Shown: piece after piece, positions 52,901 through 64,000 of the stretch
Layout: each line of letters begins with the position of its first letter
Numbering within the stretch: position 1 is the first letter of the stretch
Assembly (NCBI RefSeq): GCF_901933205.1
Contig: NC_044571.1
Location: 56,357,994-56,421,993 of the forward strand
Direction: 5' to 3'
DNA length: 64,000 bases
Source: Camarhynchus parvulus
Taxonomy: Eukaryota; Chordata; Aves; Passeriformes; Thraupidae
Made by a program: the position numbers and the translations under genes
The notes under the pieces: generated by a model
The model's input: only the letters and a program-made list of their open reading frames with translations
The model's database searches: none
What the model was told of the DNA's origin: nothing

Positions 52901-55900
52901 GTCTCTTGCAATCATTTTTGTTCTCTATTAAAGGTAATATATTACACTATTGTGTAGGATTTTAAAATCTCCAACTGATCATATTTTTTTCCCCAAGTTC
53001 ACAGCAGGCAAGTCTCATACTACTGATTTTTTTTTTTCAGATACTAGGGCACAATTTCCTTTTTCTGAATATGATGTATCCTTTAATAGGTTATAAGCAT
53101 ACCGTTATGAGTTGTGCTGTGTTAGGACACCATTTCAACTGTGGACAGCTATTTTAAGCACAATTTTCTGTCATCTGAATTTCCTGAGCATTGCTGTTAT
53201 AAGTCTTGTATCTAGATGATAGTAACTATTTGGCTCTAGGTTTTGTGAATATGGCTTGGGAATGTTTTTGATTAACAGCAATGTTCGAACAATTAATATC
53301 TGCAAAAACTGCATTTGAATAGGTCTGGAGGATGCACAAAAGTTCAATATTGAACAAGGGAAAGAAAAAATTTAAATATCATGGAATCTGGACACTGAGA
53401 CTTTCATAGTAGACAATATGATCTCTGCCTAACCCGTGCTTGGAAGCATTCACTAGCAGTAAAGTCAAAACTATATCAAAACTATTATAACCTGAGCATT
53501 TAGAAAACTTAATAATTAATTCAAAATTAATGATTTTTTTTAAATCTGCATAGTGATTGTTATGATATGGGTGAATGACAAATTTCAGTTGTTGAAAGTG
53601 ACCAAACAGTAGAAACTTGTCTCAACTACTTCCAGTATATACAGGAAATTAATACGTTCTGTCTTTATCTAGTGATTTTTAATGTCTGATTTCTTTTTGT
53701 CTTGCTACTGCCGGAAGGTACACCTTGCTACAGTAGGTGGACAAATAGTGCATCTCCAGAAATGTAAGCTTTCTTCTTAACAAAAATTCATGCAGAAGTG
53801 CCTTTCCATGAGTAGTTTTTGTTTAACCTTCTGTGTGTTTAATTATATTCAGTTCTTTAGAAGTGTATTTGAACCAATACATGTGAGTAAATACATAATT
53901 TGTTTCAAATATAATTTATTGTCAAAAGCAGAAAACAAATTAATGTATGTCTATGATGTAATGGTTCAAAACATTTTAGGAAAGTCCGTTAAAACCGGTA
54001 TGGTTTGTGGATTTTCTGTGCGTTCCTTTTTTCTGGAAACATAGGTGGCCAATGTCACTAAGCCATGTCCTGGCTGTTTGGGCAGCTATATCAAATACAG
54101 CCTTCAAAAACAGATCAAATTCATGCTTATGACTGGTTATGGTTTCCTGCTTTCGCATGTATATATGTGAATTCCAGAACATCATTACTCTGGTGGTTCA
54201 AGGTTTTAATGTCTAATAGCAGTAAATTAATGGCTATTTATTCTTGTACTTTGTCAGTTAATCTTGATTTCTGGCTTTTCTTGCAAGTAATAACTATATG
54301 CTTTATAGCCTTTATCGTACGGAACTAAGGAAGTCTGTTTTTTCCACAGTTGTGGTCAAAGCTGCATGCTAACCTGCAGCAGTTTGCAGTCATGTACTTC
54401 TGAATTCACATGCAAGATGCACTGTTTTTTTTAAACCACTCACCTCAGCACTGACAGGTTGAAAATTAACTTCTTTGGCTTCACCACTATAGCACAGGAT
54501 TTGAGGGAGGTGAGGTTACAATCCCAAGTCAAGGCAGTAAAATGGATGTGGTACCAAAACACCAATGCATACAAGTTTTGAATCAGTGTGTGAAGCAGTA
54601 TAGAGTGCTTAAGAGTTTGGATTTAACATAAATTAATTTATGTTAATTTAAAATAAAAAAGTGAGGAATTAGTGAGACTTTTTACCTTGATAGTGCCTAA
54701 GTAATTTTACACTTTGATTTAAAGAAAAGTCATCTTTCGCTCTGATAAGAATGCCACGAGCAGCACATATACCTCAAGTAATACAGTGGTTAATTCTTTG
54801 CATGCACACTTACTGAAGTGAAATCTAGGGCTGTAAGTAAATGTGTATGCTTTCTGAGCCAGGCCTAGCAAAGTTCAGTGTTTCTGAATGAAATTCACAA
54901 CAGCCAATTTGCTAAGCAGGGCACTATCTACCTCCACATCTGCTAATACTGGACTTGCACTTAGGCAGAGCAATGCTCTGTGAAGTTCCTCCTTGACTGA
55001 AGAACATAAGCAGTAAAGATGCCACCTGATTTAGAAAGCAGCTGAAATAACAACTTTGAGATGATAATACTGGATTTAGATAAAATATGTGTCCAAGTAC
55101 TATTTTTTTTCATTTACTCTAGCCGCTCAATATTATTTGTAACATGTCTGAGACCAAAGTGTTCTCATTAGTAAGGAATGCTGCTAATCACTAGCGTGAC
55201 TGTGATTTTTCTAGTGAATCTTGACATCATCAAGGAGATGAAAAAAACCTGCTCACGTAAATGAAACACTGTTTAAGGCACTTTCCTAATGCCATTTTTC
55301 ATTTTTGCAGGACCCTTCAGAGTGAAGGGAAACGCTGTTTAAGTGTTGCACTTATTAGTCGGTGCCTAGAAATTCACAACTGCTGTTGTTTTAAGGGGGG
55401 AAAAAAGGCACAGCTGTCTTCAGCTTTACTCTGTCCTATTCCTACACAACAATTCCAGATTGTAGGCAGCAATTTGTGGGACACGCTGAAGTGAAAGCTT
55501 CAATTACTTACTGAGTTTCAAAGTGGTGAAAGAGTTTGGATAGATCCCATGAGCTACTACTTATTAATAGCTAGCTTGCAGCAGCTCCCTGCTTAGGCTG
55601 CAGTTGTGAGTCTCACTCTAAGGCACCTCTACTCTGCCCTGTATACACTATGAGAAGCTGGGGGATTTTATTGCTGGATTTTACGGTGAAATTAATGAGA
55701 GTTCCCCATGTCTGTTATATAGTCTAATTCACCACACCTAATTCACCCTTACATTTTTGGGTGAGGACTGCTGAAGTGCAAAATAGCTAAAATTTGGTTG
55801 GTGGTACATTTGAGAAGCTTACTTTCAGTGCCTGATTTCTTTTAGACTTTTTTAAAATCCAACAACTATGCTTCATCTCTGATGATGATACGACAGTGGG

Positions 55901-57375
55901 TTTTCTTATACTTAAAAGTGTTGATTTTTAAACACCAACTATTTTTCCTGCTGCCCCTAGATTGAATGTAAACAGGAAGGTCTGTGGTGCAGCTGGTAGT
56001 TTGTATATTGACACAGGTAGCATGCTTTTATCTGCTTGCAAATATGTGTTCAGAATCAATAAGCATAAACATTTAAGCAGAATGGGACATTTAAGAGTGC
56101 ACATACAGGAGATATTTTAATTATATATGATGGGTTTATTACATGTAATTATAAAGCTATGTTCATAACCAGTCATTGGCCTCCTGTGATTCAGGAACAC
56201 TGCGCTGCTGCATATTCAAGGTCAAATTATTTTCCATAGTGAAAAAAAAAAATATGTTTTTCAGCTAAGTGCCAAATTTGTCTTAAGAAATTTTAATTAA
56301 GAATTGCTTATCTGATTTAGAAGATGATGGAAAGGAGGTATTTATTTTCTTCCCACCTCCCAAAAGGTGATCGTACTTACAAAATTCGCTGAGATTGTCC
56401 AAGAAAGTGTGTAAAATCCTCATCCATCACCGAGAGCCCCTGGTCAGGGAATGACAGTGCAGTAAATATCTTCAGCAGCTGCCTTTTAATGTACAAGCTG
56501 TTTTCGGTAGGAATTTTCAGCACTCACATAAAACACACTGTCATGAGTGACTGCCTGTGCTCCAAAGTCATTACTATTGGGATGATGGAACATCTTTCAG
56601 CGAATAACCAAAAAACTTTAAATGTCATGTCAAGTGTGTTGAAGGCATTTTAAAGGTTTGCTCAAGGTTACATGAATATTGAGTAGGCCTGTTTTTAAAA
56701 AGTTTGAGATCTATGAGAGAAGCCACTCATATGCTTGTTTGGAAAACAGTCACTTGATCTGGAAGGGGGATGGGGAGTGACAGAAAAAGAAATCTGTCTA
56801 TTAATACATGCCAAACCTGCAAAACTCCTGCCTGGATATTAACTGAGTGCAACTTTGTGTGACAGGCAATGCCAGTGATGTTTAGCAAAAAATAGTGAAT
56901 TATGCAATTTCTTGAAATTATTTAGCTGCTTAGAAGTTCCCAAAGGAAAAAAAAGTATAACAATGGATAATTAAATTTAAAAAGATTTTAAAATACATTT
57001 TAAAATTTGAACAATTAAAAAGTATGTAGGAAATGTAATTAATGAGGTAAAACCTTGGAAGACACTGAGAGGTGCTAGGTACCTCTTTGACTCCAGTAAG
57101 AAAGGAGGATCCTGTCATGCTATATCCGTGATTTTGTAAGAAATATGGGTGTTAATTTAATGAAGACATGTAAAGTCTGTATCACTTCCAAGGGACCTAG
57201 TCCACTGCTTTTGAAGTGGATAATATATTTTGTCTTACCTCCTTGGCATTCATTACTCCTTGTAGCACATCATCTGCATGTAAAATTTCTCTGATCAAGA
57301 GATCTTTTTATATTACAGAATATTGAAACTGAGTATTTTGATATGAAACAAGGTTTGTTTGATTTGTCTCTGCAG
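49921..57375. other. DIAPH3: Intronic sequence before the last DIAPH3 exon
   Basis: The first 60 bases are a G/T-rich low-complexity stretch (49924-49975). The rest is AT-rich without a recognisable exon or repeat. An interval at about 56380-56680 is more complex than its surroundings. The region ends in the acceptor at 57368-57375. Confidence 0.5.
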
Positions 57376-57632
57376 AGAACCAGAAAGGACAGCCAGAGAA
57401 GCCGTGTTCACACCACAGTATCACTTTAAACTTGACAAGAAGCCCAGTCACCAAAGAAGTTACATATGATGTGGAAACAAGTTCTAAGGTGTTGAACAGG
57501 GCTGTTGGGAGAAAGGAAGCCTGTCATGGAGAAGGTGGCAAAGAAAAGAAAATGGATCGTATCGGGTCCCCTCCTAAGGGAGAAGCCATTCCAGAAGTAG
57601 AAGCTCTCTTGGCAAGACTGCGAGCACTATAG
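57376..57632 (+). CDS. DIAPH3: DIAPH3 last coding exon, C-terminus and stop
   Basis: With the G left from 4932 this exon reads ENQKGQPEKP... and encodes 84 whole residues, ending IPEVEALLARLRAL and a TAG stop at 57630-57632. ENQK at the start and PEVEALLARLRAL at the end match DIAPH3 of other vertebrates. The middle part, a Lys/Glu/Ser/Thr-rich linker, is much more divergent, as expected for a disordered tail. The final residues form a predicted amphipathic Leu helix. The join CNH-ENQK is in frame and preserves the family sequence, which fixes the acceptor at AG 57374-57375. An internal ATG exists in the exon but is not a start. Confidence 0.96.
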
Positions 57633-57652
57633 AATAATCATATAACAGATTA

Positions 57653-57658
57653 AATAAA
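57653..57658 (+). promoter_or_regulatory. DIAPH3: Proximal poly(A) signal AATAAA
   Basis: This AATAAA lies only 21 bases after the stop codon. If used it would give an extremely short 3' UTR. Other hexamers follow at 58008-58013 and 58850-58855. Confidence 0.4.
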
Positions 57659-58849
57659 AGTTAAAAACAATAGCCTACACTACATCTTTAAAGAAATAAT
57701 AATTTTCCATTTTTGACGTTACATATTTCTGACTTCCTGACTTCTCTCTGGATGAAGGATCTGCTTCTAAACTTTATTTGCAAGACTATAGAAAACAATA
57801 CTATAGTTTTGGATAATTGCAAGATTGTTTTTTATTATATGTTTTTACTTAATAATAATTTGAAAAGTATCGGAAGAAGATAAACAGTAAATTGTTCCAA
57901 AGCACAATCTTTCTAGTGGACAGGCTGCTAACCATCTGTTTTGAGTGCTTCTGAAAATAGGAATATCTTTTAAGTATTTTTAAATCATCATGCCTGGGAA
58001 TAGGGTCAATAAATAACAAAAAAGGTATTCTTATATTTTCTACTGTAATTTTTATATTTAGGAGGCTAAAGCACCAAAAATGTATCATTATAGTGTCCTT
58101 TTCAATTACAGTAATATACACTATCAGCCATATTCCAGTTTGAGCTCATCAAAGAGCACCAAAGCTTGAGGAATTATAGATGTATTTACCAAATGGTAAT
58201 CCATGGGCAGTAAACAAAAAATCTATGCAAATAATATACTTTATGTGTAATTAATATATCACTGCTTTAAAGGTTATTATGATTATTATATCAAAATAAT
58301 ATATACAATTGCTTTGATTGCAAGATTTTGCAATTGTGTCCTTAGTGGGGGAAAATGTCTTCACAGTTATTTACCAGTGTAATATTTTATCTTTTCACTT
58401 GCGAATTAATATGTTTCTATAAAAGGAACATGTAATGGAGAAGATTTTTTCAATTGGTTTTTCACAAACTCATTTTCCAGTAGCCCATAAAGTCTTACTG
58501 CTGGCATAACAGGAGTCTTGCAAGTGATTGCATCTCTTTTATCCCACTGTCACTGTACAGGGTTGCGTGTTCGCTATCGTATTTATTAATTGCACATCAG
58601 AAAGAGTTGGTACCAGTGTTACCAAGCAGGGAGCTATTGTTAGTCTCTTTGCTTTGTTATTTAAAGCTTCCTTAATATGAGTGTATTAAGAATCTAATAT
58701 CTTTCTTCTAAATTACTTTATTTTTCTTTGCAAAATGCTGAAAAATATGTCTTTCAAGAAGAGTCAGTTACACGAAACCCGTGTTTCAATGCTCCAGTGC
58801 TTTTTATATCCTTGTTTAAGTTGCCTTTGTACTTCCTGCACTAAACATT

Positions 58850-58855
58850 AATAAA
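58850..58855 (+). promoter_or_regulatory. DIAPH3: Distal poly(A) signal AATAAA
   Basis: This is a canonical AATAAA about 1.2 kb after the stop codon, a plausible end for the longer DIAPH3 3' UTR. It is followed by A/T-rich DNA. Confidence 0.4.
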
Positions 58856-58875
58856 GTTAATTAGAACTCAAAAAC

Positions 58876-61800
58876 TGGGCCTGATTACACACATGGCATA
58901 GGGGGGTTTTTAGCCATGGTGGGAATCAATCTCCTGTTTCTGGGACTGTTGTAGCTGTCATTCTACACTAATTACATTTCCCGCCTTTGCTGAAAAAAGA
59001 GAGGTATAAACACAAATCACGGAAGGATTCAGAGCAGGTCTGTAAGACAGACATTTCTTCAGCTCCCCTTGCAAACAACGGGCACAGCTATCATACAAAA
59101 GACACCTTGGTAACTTGAAATATGTCTTGAATGTATAACTCAAAATACAGCGACTGATAGTTGTTCTACTAAGGTCTTCTGCACCTCCAGTATTAACACT
59201 TACTACCCCTATTTACAGGGTGCAGTAAATATTACTATCTAAAAAGTCCAGTATGGTTGACTACATAAAATGACATTTCAAACACAAAGAAAATGCTTGT
59301 TCAAGGGGAATAAAAGTTAGCAGTACCCTGGATCTCTTCAATTGCTGGGGATGTGCTAAAATAAAAGGGCTAAAACTAGAGACCCATACCTTAAATATTA
59401 GGATGTTCCTCCTACATTTGGAGGATGGTAGTGTAGGTGGTGTGTAGGTGGAAGTAAAAATTATTTTCATGAACTCTGTAAACTTGTTCATTTGAATTAA
59501 TGTGTGAAACTCCACCTCAGAAAATTGATAGTTCAGGATGCTACTGCGTAGCTGATCAAGCAGAGAAAAGTTACAAAAGTATCTACTGAATTTTGCAATG
59601 AACAAAATCCTCCTAGAAGCCTTTAAAATAAATATTTATCTTTAAATCACAGAATTTAAGCTACATTTTTTTATAGTTTGGGAAGCTTTTGGAAAGGTAT
59701 TCCAGGGCTTTTAGTCTTTCTAAGGTATTGTGTTTCTGAATTAATCCTTTCAAGCAGCCATCAAGTTAATTTGCAGAGGTTTTATTTCTGTAACAAGGGA
59801 AATAAAAAGCTATGCAACTTCTTAGAATACATGTAAATACAGCATCCAGATTTTTTCCTCCTTCTGTGCTTCTTTGTACCTTCGTAACTTAATCTACTCA
59901 GAGTTAAAGTACATGGTCCAGTTGAAGTACACACTAGGCTTTCTTTCTACATTTTATCTTTCTTTAATTTCCATTAGACACAAACTCATACAGAGGATGT
60001 TTTTGATATGAAAAATGCTAATATTGCCTAACGAGTTCAGAGAAAAAAAAACTTTGAAAGTATTATAGCTGCATTGATTTCTATGATTTTATGTTTTTAT
60101 TAAAGTATAAAACTTGGATTGTAAATTATATAGAGTAAATTGCTTTAATTAAATTTAAAAATTAATTCATTTATTCAGTTTAAATTTTAAAGTTAATTCA
60201 ATCTCAGAATACTTAGGGTAGACCTTTATTGGTATGTGCTATGTGCTAGTCATTTTTAGCAGGTGTTGAACCTACTCCTACAGCTGAGGCATTGAGGCAT
60301 GAACCACTTCTGTTAGAAATGGACAAAGGTTTCACATACTGTGCCACAATCTCTCTATAATTCACACCTGAAAATTAAGTCCTTATAAAAAGAGCTTCCT
60401 GATTTAGTCAAACACGACTGCTCAGATAAAAGCATTTGAAGTAATCTTGCAGGGCTCCTTCCCTACCTGAGCAGCAGACAGAAGGCACAAAAATCCATGC
60501 CTTTCTTGCCAGTACAACTGTAAAGGTCTAACACATCTTTTTGATACTTCATATGCATTTTGGATGACTTTTCATTTCACTCAGTAAAATAATTTTGATT
60601 ACTACATCAATTTTTTCTTCCTGTAGACACTGTGTTTTTTGTGGTGGTAGTCTAAATTCGTATGAACTATTCTAATGTTTTGACCTTAGCAAGGCAGGAA
60701 TGTTTGCAACAGCCTCTTCAAGCTGCACACAGACAAGCTTGACACCTGACTCACAGGCTGTGGGTAGTACCCCAGTGTGTGTAAGCCCAGAAGAAAAAGT
60801 GGAGGAAGTGCTTTCATTGCAAACAAGTCCAACAATGCAAGCGCCTGGTGACTGCCATGAGGTGTGATAGTGCTCTGGATCGGGCGCTTCATTGAAGAGG
60901 CATGGACCAGCAACCTGAAAATACTTATTTTTAGTTCTCAATTATTATGGCAACACTACTGCTTAGGAGACTGAAAGGACCACATGTAGGAAAAAAATGT
61001 CTCAGATGCAGTTGCTACAAATATTTTTTCTCCAGCACAAAGTTTTCTTTGTTTTCCCTCATACAACCATTCCTCAGCCTGACCCACCCAAAGTCACATT
61101 CTCCAGAACTGCATGAGTTAATGCTGATCAGCTGGAGGTGTTGCAGCTCTTCAGGCTTTTATAATAAAAGCTGAGAAGGACAACATTTACTGCTAACACT
61201 TTTTCCACAACCATTTCTTATGAGTAGGACCAAATTATAATTTTTACACTAATCTTTCCAAGCCTTACAATACTCAGTAACTATAAAACAAATGGGCAAC
61301 AAACAGGGGTCAATAAACCGCAAGCTATGGCATCTAAAACATTATAATAAGCAAGCAGGGTCAAGTGAAAGAGCTCAGCAAAAAAGCAATTACGTGACAA
61401 CACTGCTTTCTCCAGAATGAAATAAAGCATTACTATACCATTTTCTAAATTTTTTTAAATGTGATGTATGGGCTCTACGCAACTGAACTGCAGCAGAAAA
61501 ATAACTTCTCTTGAAAGTTTGAGGAACTGTTTGTCTAGTTTATTGAATAAAAGGAATTTAGACAAATTGCACTTTATCAATTTTTCAATCTAATTTTATG
61601 CCAAGATTCCTATATCTAAGAAATTCTAAAATTACCATCTGCTATTAAATTAACTACAGCACCAACTAATGAACTTGGCTTGCATTTTTTTAACACAAGA
61701 AGCAAGCACATTTTCTTCCTTTCCAAACACATTTTCTCTAATGCACTATTGTGTGTTTTAGGTGAAGTCTAGTATTTAGAATAGGGCTCTGCACCTCACT

Positions 61801-64000
61801 GTAAAAACATGTTTGATAAAGCATTCTGGTCACTCTGACAGCAGTGCAAAATAAACAAGAGGTGTTCAGGCACAATTTTTCTCTCCCTTCGAGCTGCAGA
61901 GGTAGCCATTAAGTTTCATATGTTAGCTGGGTACATTTAAACTCCTCTGTGCTTCTTCTTCCATAATGCAGCTTTTTATTTTTGTGATCCATGCAAAGGC
62001 ATACACTGAAGAATTATTAAGGGAAATATTTTCTATCAGCATACCAGAAGGACACTAAGCAGATGACTTGCATGCGACATCAGCCCTATATGCTGTAGGA
62101 GGTGTGACACTTGAAATGTAACCCAAACAGGCAGATAAGATATTTCATTCCACAGAAAGAAAATGGTTCCTTTCATCTAAATGAGCTTATTCCACTGCTG
62201 ATACCAGAATTGTATGTATTTTGGGAGGATAATGTGCCCCTATTTTTAAATCTGTGTTACAATAGCCAGAAAAAATAAACTATGGAAAGACAGAAGTGCA
62301 GAGACTGGGGAGCAGAGTTGATTAATGTGCTGCCTGATTTCACTTCTGGGACCTGAAATTGCATTCAGTGCAGAATGAAGGAACTAGGGGGGGAAAAATC
62401 CAGTCTCATCTGACATCTATAAAGGTCACAAAGGAAATGATGGTGGGTGATCCAGAGTTGGTATGGCCACAGGTGTCTTGTCTTTTCAAAGACATATATC
62501 AGAATATCCTCAGAATAAGCAATGCTGTTGGTCTGTTAATTCTTGAAGCCCCCAAATGAATCAAAGGAAGGAAAAGTCTGGCAGAGATAAATATGAGCTA
62601 CCATAAAACCTGAGAATATTTTCATCTTAAATCCAAGCCCCAGCCCTGCTCCTCTTCACTTTGGTAGCTAAAAGAAGAGCATGAGGAGAGAGAGGTGTCC
62701 GCACGGTGGCCATCACTTCCCTATGGCTGTGCCAGACAATGCTGCTCTTGGCAGCTGCCCTGGCTGGCACAGTGAAGGCAGCACAGATGCCACTCTGCCC
62801 TCCCAGTGTTTCAGACTGTGGAAAGGCACAGGAACCATGGCCAGCAAACGTGGCCTCAAATCATGGGATCACCATAAAAAGACCCCATGGTTCTAGAGCC
62901 ACACATTAAGTACAATTAAAAAAGACAGTCTTCTAAATTATTCAGGTGTCAAAACAGCACCAGAATGTGCACATATTCCTTATGCCTCCTAAAGACAGCT
63001 ATTACACCCACTCTCCAAGTCTAATGACTCCATGCAAGCTGCACAGAAGGAGCTTAAATTCTCAATTATTTTGCCTTCTTATATATAGTTTAGCCCTTAA
63101 TTGAAATTTTCTGTCCAAAGCAAGCCATTTTAAACTTTGCAGTCTATAACTGTTAGTTTAAAAAGAGGCTTTTGTAAAAGCTCTGTTTAATTTGTTGCAT
63201 TTTAATGTGAGGGTTGTTGCACATAGTTGAAAACATGGAGTGCAACATGACTCTTTCCATTAACTAAGACAGAAATGGCAATTATGCAGTCTGTTGGTCG
63301 AATTCCTTCCTAACGAAGGGTACTTTCTGCTAATGGATAGAAAAGCAGAGCAGTCCAGTCAAACAAGTCACCTTGATAGTGGAATGTAAGACCCATCAAT
63401 TTTACTCACGACTTCTTCAGTTATGAATCTCAGAGCACAACCCATCAGCACTGCTCCTGAAAGACAACCACTGAGGCAGAGGAACCACAAAAAGTGGTTT
63501 GAAATGAAAAATGGGGTGAGAGATTTCCATCCCTTTAGAAGGGGATGGAATTGCTTATGGACAAATTTATCTCCAAGTGCCTGGGCACTGCATTAAAAAC
63601 ACTTGGACAGAAAACCTTTCCTGCAAGGTGGCACCTTGCCTTTTTGTGCTGCAGCATCATGACAAGTAACCAGACCCCTGTCTTCATCTCCATCCTGGAA
63701 TCCACTGACATTGTGGAGAATCAGAAGGAACAGTAACCATGGCAGTATGAGAATTTTTTCACTTCGGATGTAATGGATTCTAGCTTGCAACCCCACACCA
63801 CAAATTAATTGCTCAAGCCTCTGGACAGTGGTTGGGAAGAGCCAGCTTTCTCCCTGTCCCCTCAGCAGGGGACATGGGGCACTCTCGTCTAGAAGGAACA
63901 GAATGAGCTCTCATTAACTGGCTCCAGAATACAATTTGCTGTTCTTTGATTACCAAATCCCCAAGGAGACATTAGATGTTTTTATTTTTCACAGAAGGAC
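58876..64000. other. Intergenic sequence downstream of DIAPH3
   Basis: No gene or repeat family is recognised. The region is less AT-rich in places, notably 60690-60915, 62640-62910 and 63540-63900. A 230-base open segment on the minus strand at 60685-60914 is bordered by AG and GT dinucleotides and is noted as a finding, not called as a gene. In mammals DIAPH3 is followed on this side by a gene desert before PCDH17, and the absence of genes here agrees with that. Confidence 0.5.

Larger units (their letters stand above)
4933..57375 (+). other. DIAPH3: DIAPH3 last intron, about 52.4 kb
   Basis: The donor is GTAATG at 4933 and the acceptor is CTCTGCAG at 57368-57375, both phase 1, giving an in-frame join (CNH-ENQK) that matches the DIAPH3 family. 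The intron holds all the LTRs and most of the CR1 pieces listed separately. I found no further DIAPH3-like exon and no nested gene that I can support. Open frames inside it are short, mostly lack an ATG start and show no recognisable family. Regional notes are given separately. Confidence 0.88.
57633..58875 (+). other. DIAPH3: DIAPH3 3' UTR, extent uncertain
   Basis: AT-rich sequence follows the stop without another coding exon. AATAAA signals at 57653, 58008 and 58850 are possible ends. The last would give a UTR of about 1.2 kb. The complex segment at about 58480-58680 could be conserved UTR or regulatory sequence. The true end cannot be chosen from sequence alone. Confidence 0.45.

Noticed and set aside
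62706..62909. Small secreted peptide with signal-peptide-like start
   Set aside because: The hydrophobic start is attractive, but the frame begins with GTG, not ATG. The first in-frame ATG is inside the hydrophobic stretch, and there is no supporting structure.

Overview
The window is vertebrate nuclear DNA, almost certainly from a songbird (passerine). It is AT-rich, has split genes with GT...AG introns, carries CR1 LINE fragments (the main LINE of birds and reptiles) and contains LTRs of the type that spread in passerine genomes. No bacterial or organellar features are present. Most open reading frames are short, do not begin with ATG, and are chance.

The only protein-coding gene I can support is the 3' end of DIAPH3 (diaphanous-related formin 3, mDia2) on the + strand. 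Three coding exons are visible: 4339-4434 (DAD autoinhibitory motif), 4873-4932, and the last coding exon 57376-57632, ending in PEVEALLARLRAL and a TAG stop. They join in frame (phase 1 at both junctions) and give the last 137 residues. The first intron seen is 438 bp. The last is about 52.4 kb, so most of this window is a single intron.

Layout. 1-4338: end of the upstream intron, with a decayed CR1 reverse-transcriptase fragment (about 2846-3374). 4339-4932: two exons around a short intron. 4933-57375: giant last intron, with an LTR-like GC-rich block (about 6805-7192), a paired hairpin (6580-6624), a full-length solo ERVL-type LTR with an internal ACT microsatellite (7893-8505), a CR1 3' tail (about 9047-9158), a 1.3 kb CR1 copy on the minus strand (about 15528-16840), a perfect 2 x 40 bp tandem duplication (22723-22802), a TA microsatellite (37759-37780), a CR1 tail (about 38227-38287), a 19 bp tandem duplication (45475-45512), a partial ERVL-type LTR (about 45684-46000), and a 660 bp LTR abutting a CR1 tail (49116-49920). 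57376-57632: last coding exon. 57633-64000: 3' UTR with several AATAAA signals, then intergenic DNA without a recognisable gene.

I found no new gene system. The most interesting points are gene-architectural: the DAD and the conserved extreme C-terminus are separated by 52 kb, and a read-through past the exon at 4932 would give a short alternative C-terminus with an intronic poly(A) signal about 0.9 kb downstream. Conserved non-coding elements are suspected in several places but cannot be shown from one sequence.
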